From the NCBI GenBank assembly GCA_023145275.1, contig JAGLEB010000022.1:1-15946 (forward strand): DNA of 15,946 nucleotides. The letters are read 5' to 3'. A program made the translations under genes and the position numbers. Below are positions 14,469 to 15,946 of the stretch, in pieces; the first letter of the stretch is position 1, and every line of letters starts with the position of its first letter. This DNA is from Flavobacteriales bacterium (GTDB lineage: Bacteria; Bacteroidota; Bacteroidia; Flavobacteriales; JADGDT01). Under the pieces are notes generated by a model. It worked only from the letters and a program-made list of their open reading frames with translations. It searched no databases and was not told where the DNA came from.

Positions 14469-15946
14469 CTATACACCTTCATTTATTTTTACTGTAACAA
14501 CCTTTTTAGTTAAGCTAACATTCCTAACTTCTACTTTACGATTCTTAAGTTTAGCTAAAACCTCATCTTTTGGTCCTTCTACTAACTCTACTTTTTCAAC
14601 TTCAACTCCATTCACAACTTCAGTTGTAACCAACTCAGCTGTCATATAGTCAACACCATCAGAAGTAATAACAGTAACTTCTTGGTTGATAACATGAGCT
14701 TCTAAGCTTGCATGAGAAGCATCTCCTACTGAAATATGAGGAGCAATTACCAACGATACAATAGACATTAACTTTATAAGAATATTCATTGATGGACCTG
14801 AAGTATCTTTGAAAGGATCTCCAACGGTATCACCAGTTACAGATGCAACGTGAGCATCAGAACCTTTATATTGCATTACTCCATTAATCTCAACTCCTTG
14901 CTCGAAAGATTTTTTTGCATTATCCCAAGCACCTCCAGCATTATTCTGGAAAATACCCATCATAACACCTGATACTGTTACACCAGCTAAAACACCTCCA
15001 AGAACCTCTGGTCCGAAAGTAAATCCAACAAGAATTGGTGTAATAAGTGCAATTGCACCTGGCAACATCATTTCTTTAATAGAAGCATCTGTAGAAATCT
15101 GAACACATTTGTCATACTCAGGCTTAGCTTTGTATTCCATTATTCCTGGAATCTCTTTAAACTGACGTCTAACTTCTTTTACCATTGCCATAGCAGCTCT
15201 ACCCACAGCAGCAATAGCTAGTGAAGAGAATATAAAAGGAATCATAGCACCTACAAATAATCCTGCTAAAACATCAGCTTTAGAAATATCTATAGAAGAG
15301 ATTCCAGCAACCCCCATGTAAGCCGCAAATAAAGCAAGAGCTGTAAGAGCAGCAGAAGCAATCGCAAATCCTTTTCCTGAAGCAGCAGTTGTATTACCAA
15401 CAGCATCAAGAATATCTGTACGTCCACGAACTTCTTTTGGCAACTGACTCATCTCTGCAATACCACCAGCATTATCAGCAATAGGTCCGAAAGCATCAAT
15501 AGCCAACTGCATAGCAGTAGTAGCCATCATACCTGCTGCAGCAATAGCAACACCATAAAGTCCTGCAAAATGGTAAGAACCATAAATACCCGCAGCAAGA
15601 ATTAGTGTAGATATAAATGTAGATTCCATACCTACAGAAAGACCTCCAATAATGTTTGTTGCAGCACCAGTATCTGATTGTTGAATAATTGAGTTAACAG
15701 GCTTACGACCCATTGACGTGTAATATTCAGTAACTATACTCATACCTGCACCAACTGCAGAACCTACAAGAATAGCATAAAATATATCCATATTTGTGAA
15801 TTCAAATCCACGAATAGCCATTGTTTCTGGCATCATCCATGTTACAATAAAGTAAGATGCAATAACTACCATAATTACTGATGACCAGTTACCAAGATTT
15901 AATGCTTTTTGAACATTTCCGTCTTCACCAGAAATTTTCACGAACA
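14469..15946 (-). CDS. hppA: Membrane-bound pyrophosphatase, K+-dependent type (partial, 5' end beyond the window)
   Basis: This integral membrane enzyme hydrolyses PPi and pumps H+ and/or Na+. The frame is open to the right edge (codon TTC at 15944-15942 precedes the GTG at 15941), so about 491 C-terminal residues are visible of a protein usually 700-800 long. Counting from the GTG, conserved parts are GEDGN (5-9), DAFGPIADNAGGIAEM (149-164), and GDTVGDPFKDTSGPS before the last helix. GNTTAASGKG (182-191) has Ala and Gly where K+-independent enzymes have Lys and Thr, which marks the K+-dependent group. The Na+/H+ specificity residues lie in the missing part. After the last helix comes an unusual tail of about 87 residues rich in Val, Glu and Lys, without membrane segments. 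Confidence 0.95.
   Translation of the reverse strand, partial: FVKISGEDGNVQKALNLGNWSSVIMVVIASYFIVTWMMPETMAIRGFEFTNMDIFYAILVGSAVGAGMSIVTEYYTSMGRKPVNSIIQQSDTGAATNIIGGLSVGMESTFISTLILAAGIYGSYHFAGLYGVAIAAAGMMATTAMQLAIDAFGPIADNAGGIAEMSQLPKEVRGRTDILDAVGNTTAASGKGFAIASAALTALALFAAYMGVAGISSIDISKADVLAGLFVGAMIPFIFSSLAIAAVGRAAMAMVKEVRRQFKEIPGIMEYKAKPEYDKCVQISTDASIKEMMLPGAIALITPILVGFTFGPEVLGGVLAGVTVSGVMMGIFQNNAGGAWDNAKKSFEQGVEINGVMQYKGSDAHVASVTGDTVGDPFKDTSGPSMNILIKLMSIVSLVIAPHISVGDASHASLEAHVINQEVTVITSDGVDYMTAELVTTEVVNGVEVEKVELVEGPKDEVLAKLKNRKVEVRNVSLTKKVVTVKINEGV

Noticed and set aside
1..15946. tRNA, rRNA, CRISPR array, transposase, phage or defence genes
   Set aside because: Read for on both strands; no cloverleaf, regular spaced repeats or matching protein motifs were seen.

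Overview
The window looks like the chromosome of a free-living, AT-rich member of the Bacteroidota, probably Flavobacteriia-like. This rests on four things: promoters of the Bacteroidota type (TTG about 18-22 bases before TAnnTTTG) instead of -35/-10 boxes; the gliding ATPase GldA; an IPExxxVDY-family protein next to pyruvate kinase; and weak or absent Shine-Dalgarno sequences. Species cannot be read from the window.

Layout, left to right. 1-354 is non-coding and carries palindromes. 355-1914 (minus) is an ALDH7-type aldehyde dehydrogenase. 2014-3123 (minus) is a secreted leucine-rich, receptor-L-domain-like protein with its own terminator. 3124-3757 is a long divergent intergenic region with a promoter and what appears to be a frameshifted two-helix membrane protein gene. 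3758-6282 (plus) is a three-gene ferrous iron operon: feoA, feoB and an unannotated 58-residue Cys-rich membrane protein. A 13-bp palindrome of DtxR-core type lies just before feoA. 6577-11007 (plus) is a fatty acid and glycolysis block: acpP, fabF, rnc, an IPExxxVDY protein and pyk, closed by a strong terminator. A 175-base element bounded by an 11-bp inverted repeat follows.

The right part is on the minus strand: gldA (11254-12141), a lipoprotein beta-N-acetylhexosaminidase of family GH20 (12379-13947), and the C-terminal two thirds of a K+-dependent membrane pyrophosphatase that runs off the right edge (14469-15946). A MITE-like palindrome lies between the last two.

Functional picture. 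Most genes are housekeeping: lipid precursor synthesis, glycolysis, RNA processing, iron uptake, PPi-driven ion pumping, surface motility and scavenging of amino sugars. The less ordinary content is in the spaces: a candidate metal-responsive operator, a broken small membrane gene under a similar palindrome, two decayed gene remnants on the minus strand (about 6347-6490 and 12196-12340), and two palindromic elements. I saw no tRNA, rRNA, CRISPR array, transposase or defence system.
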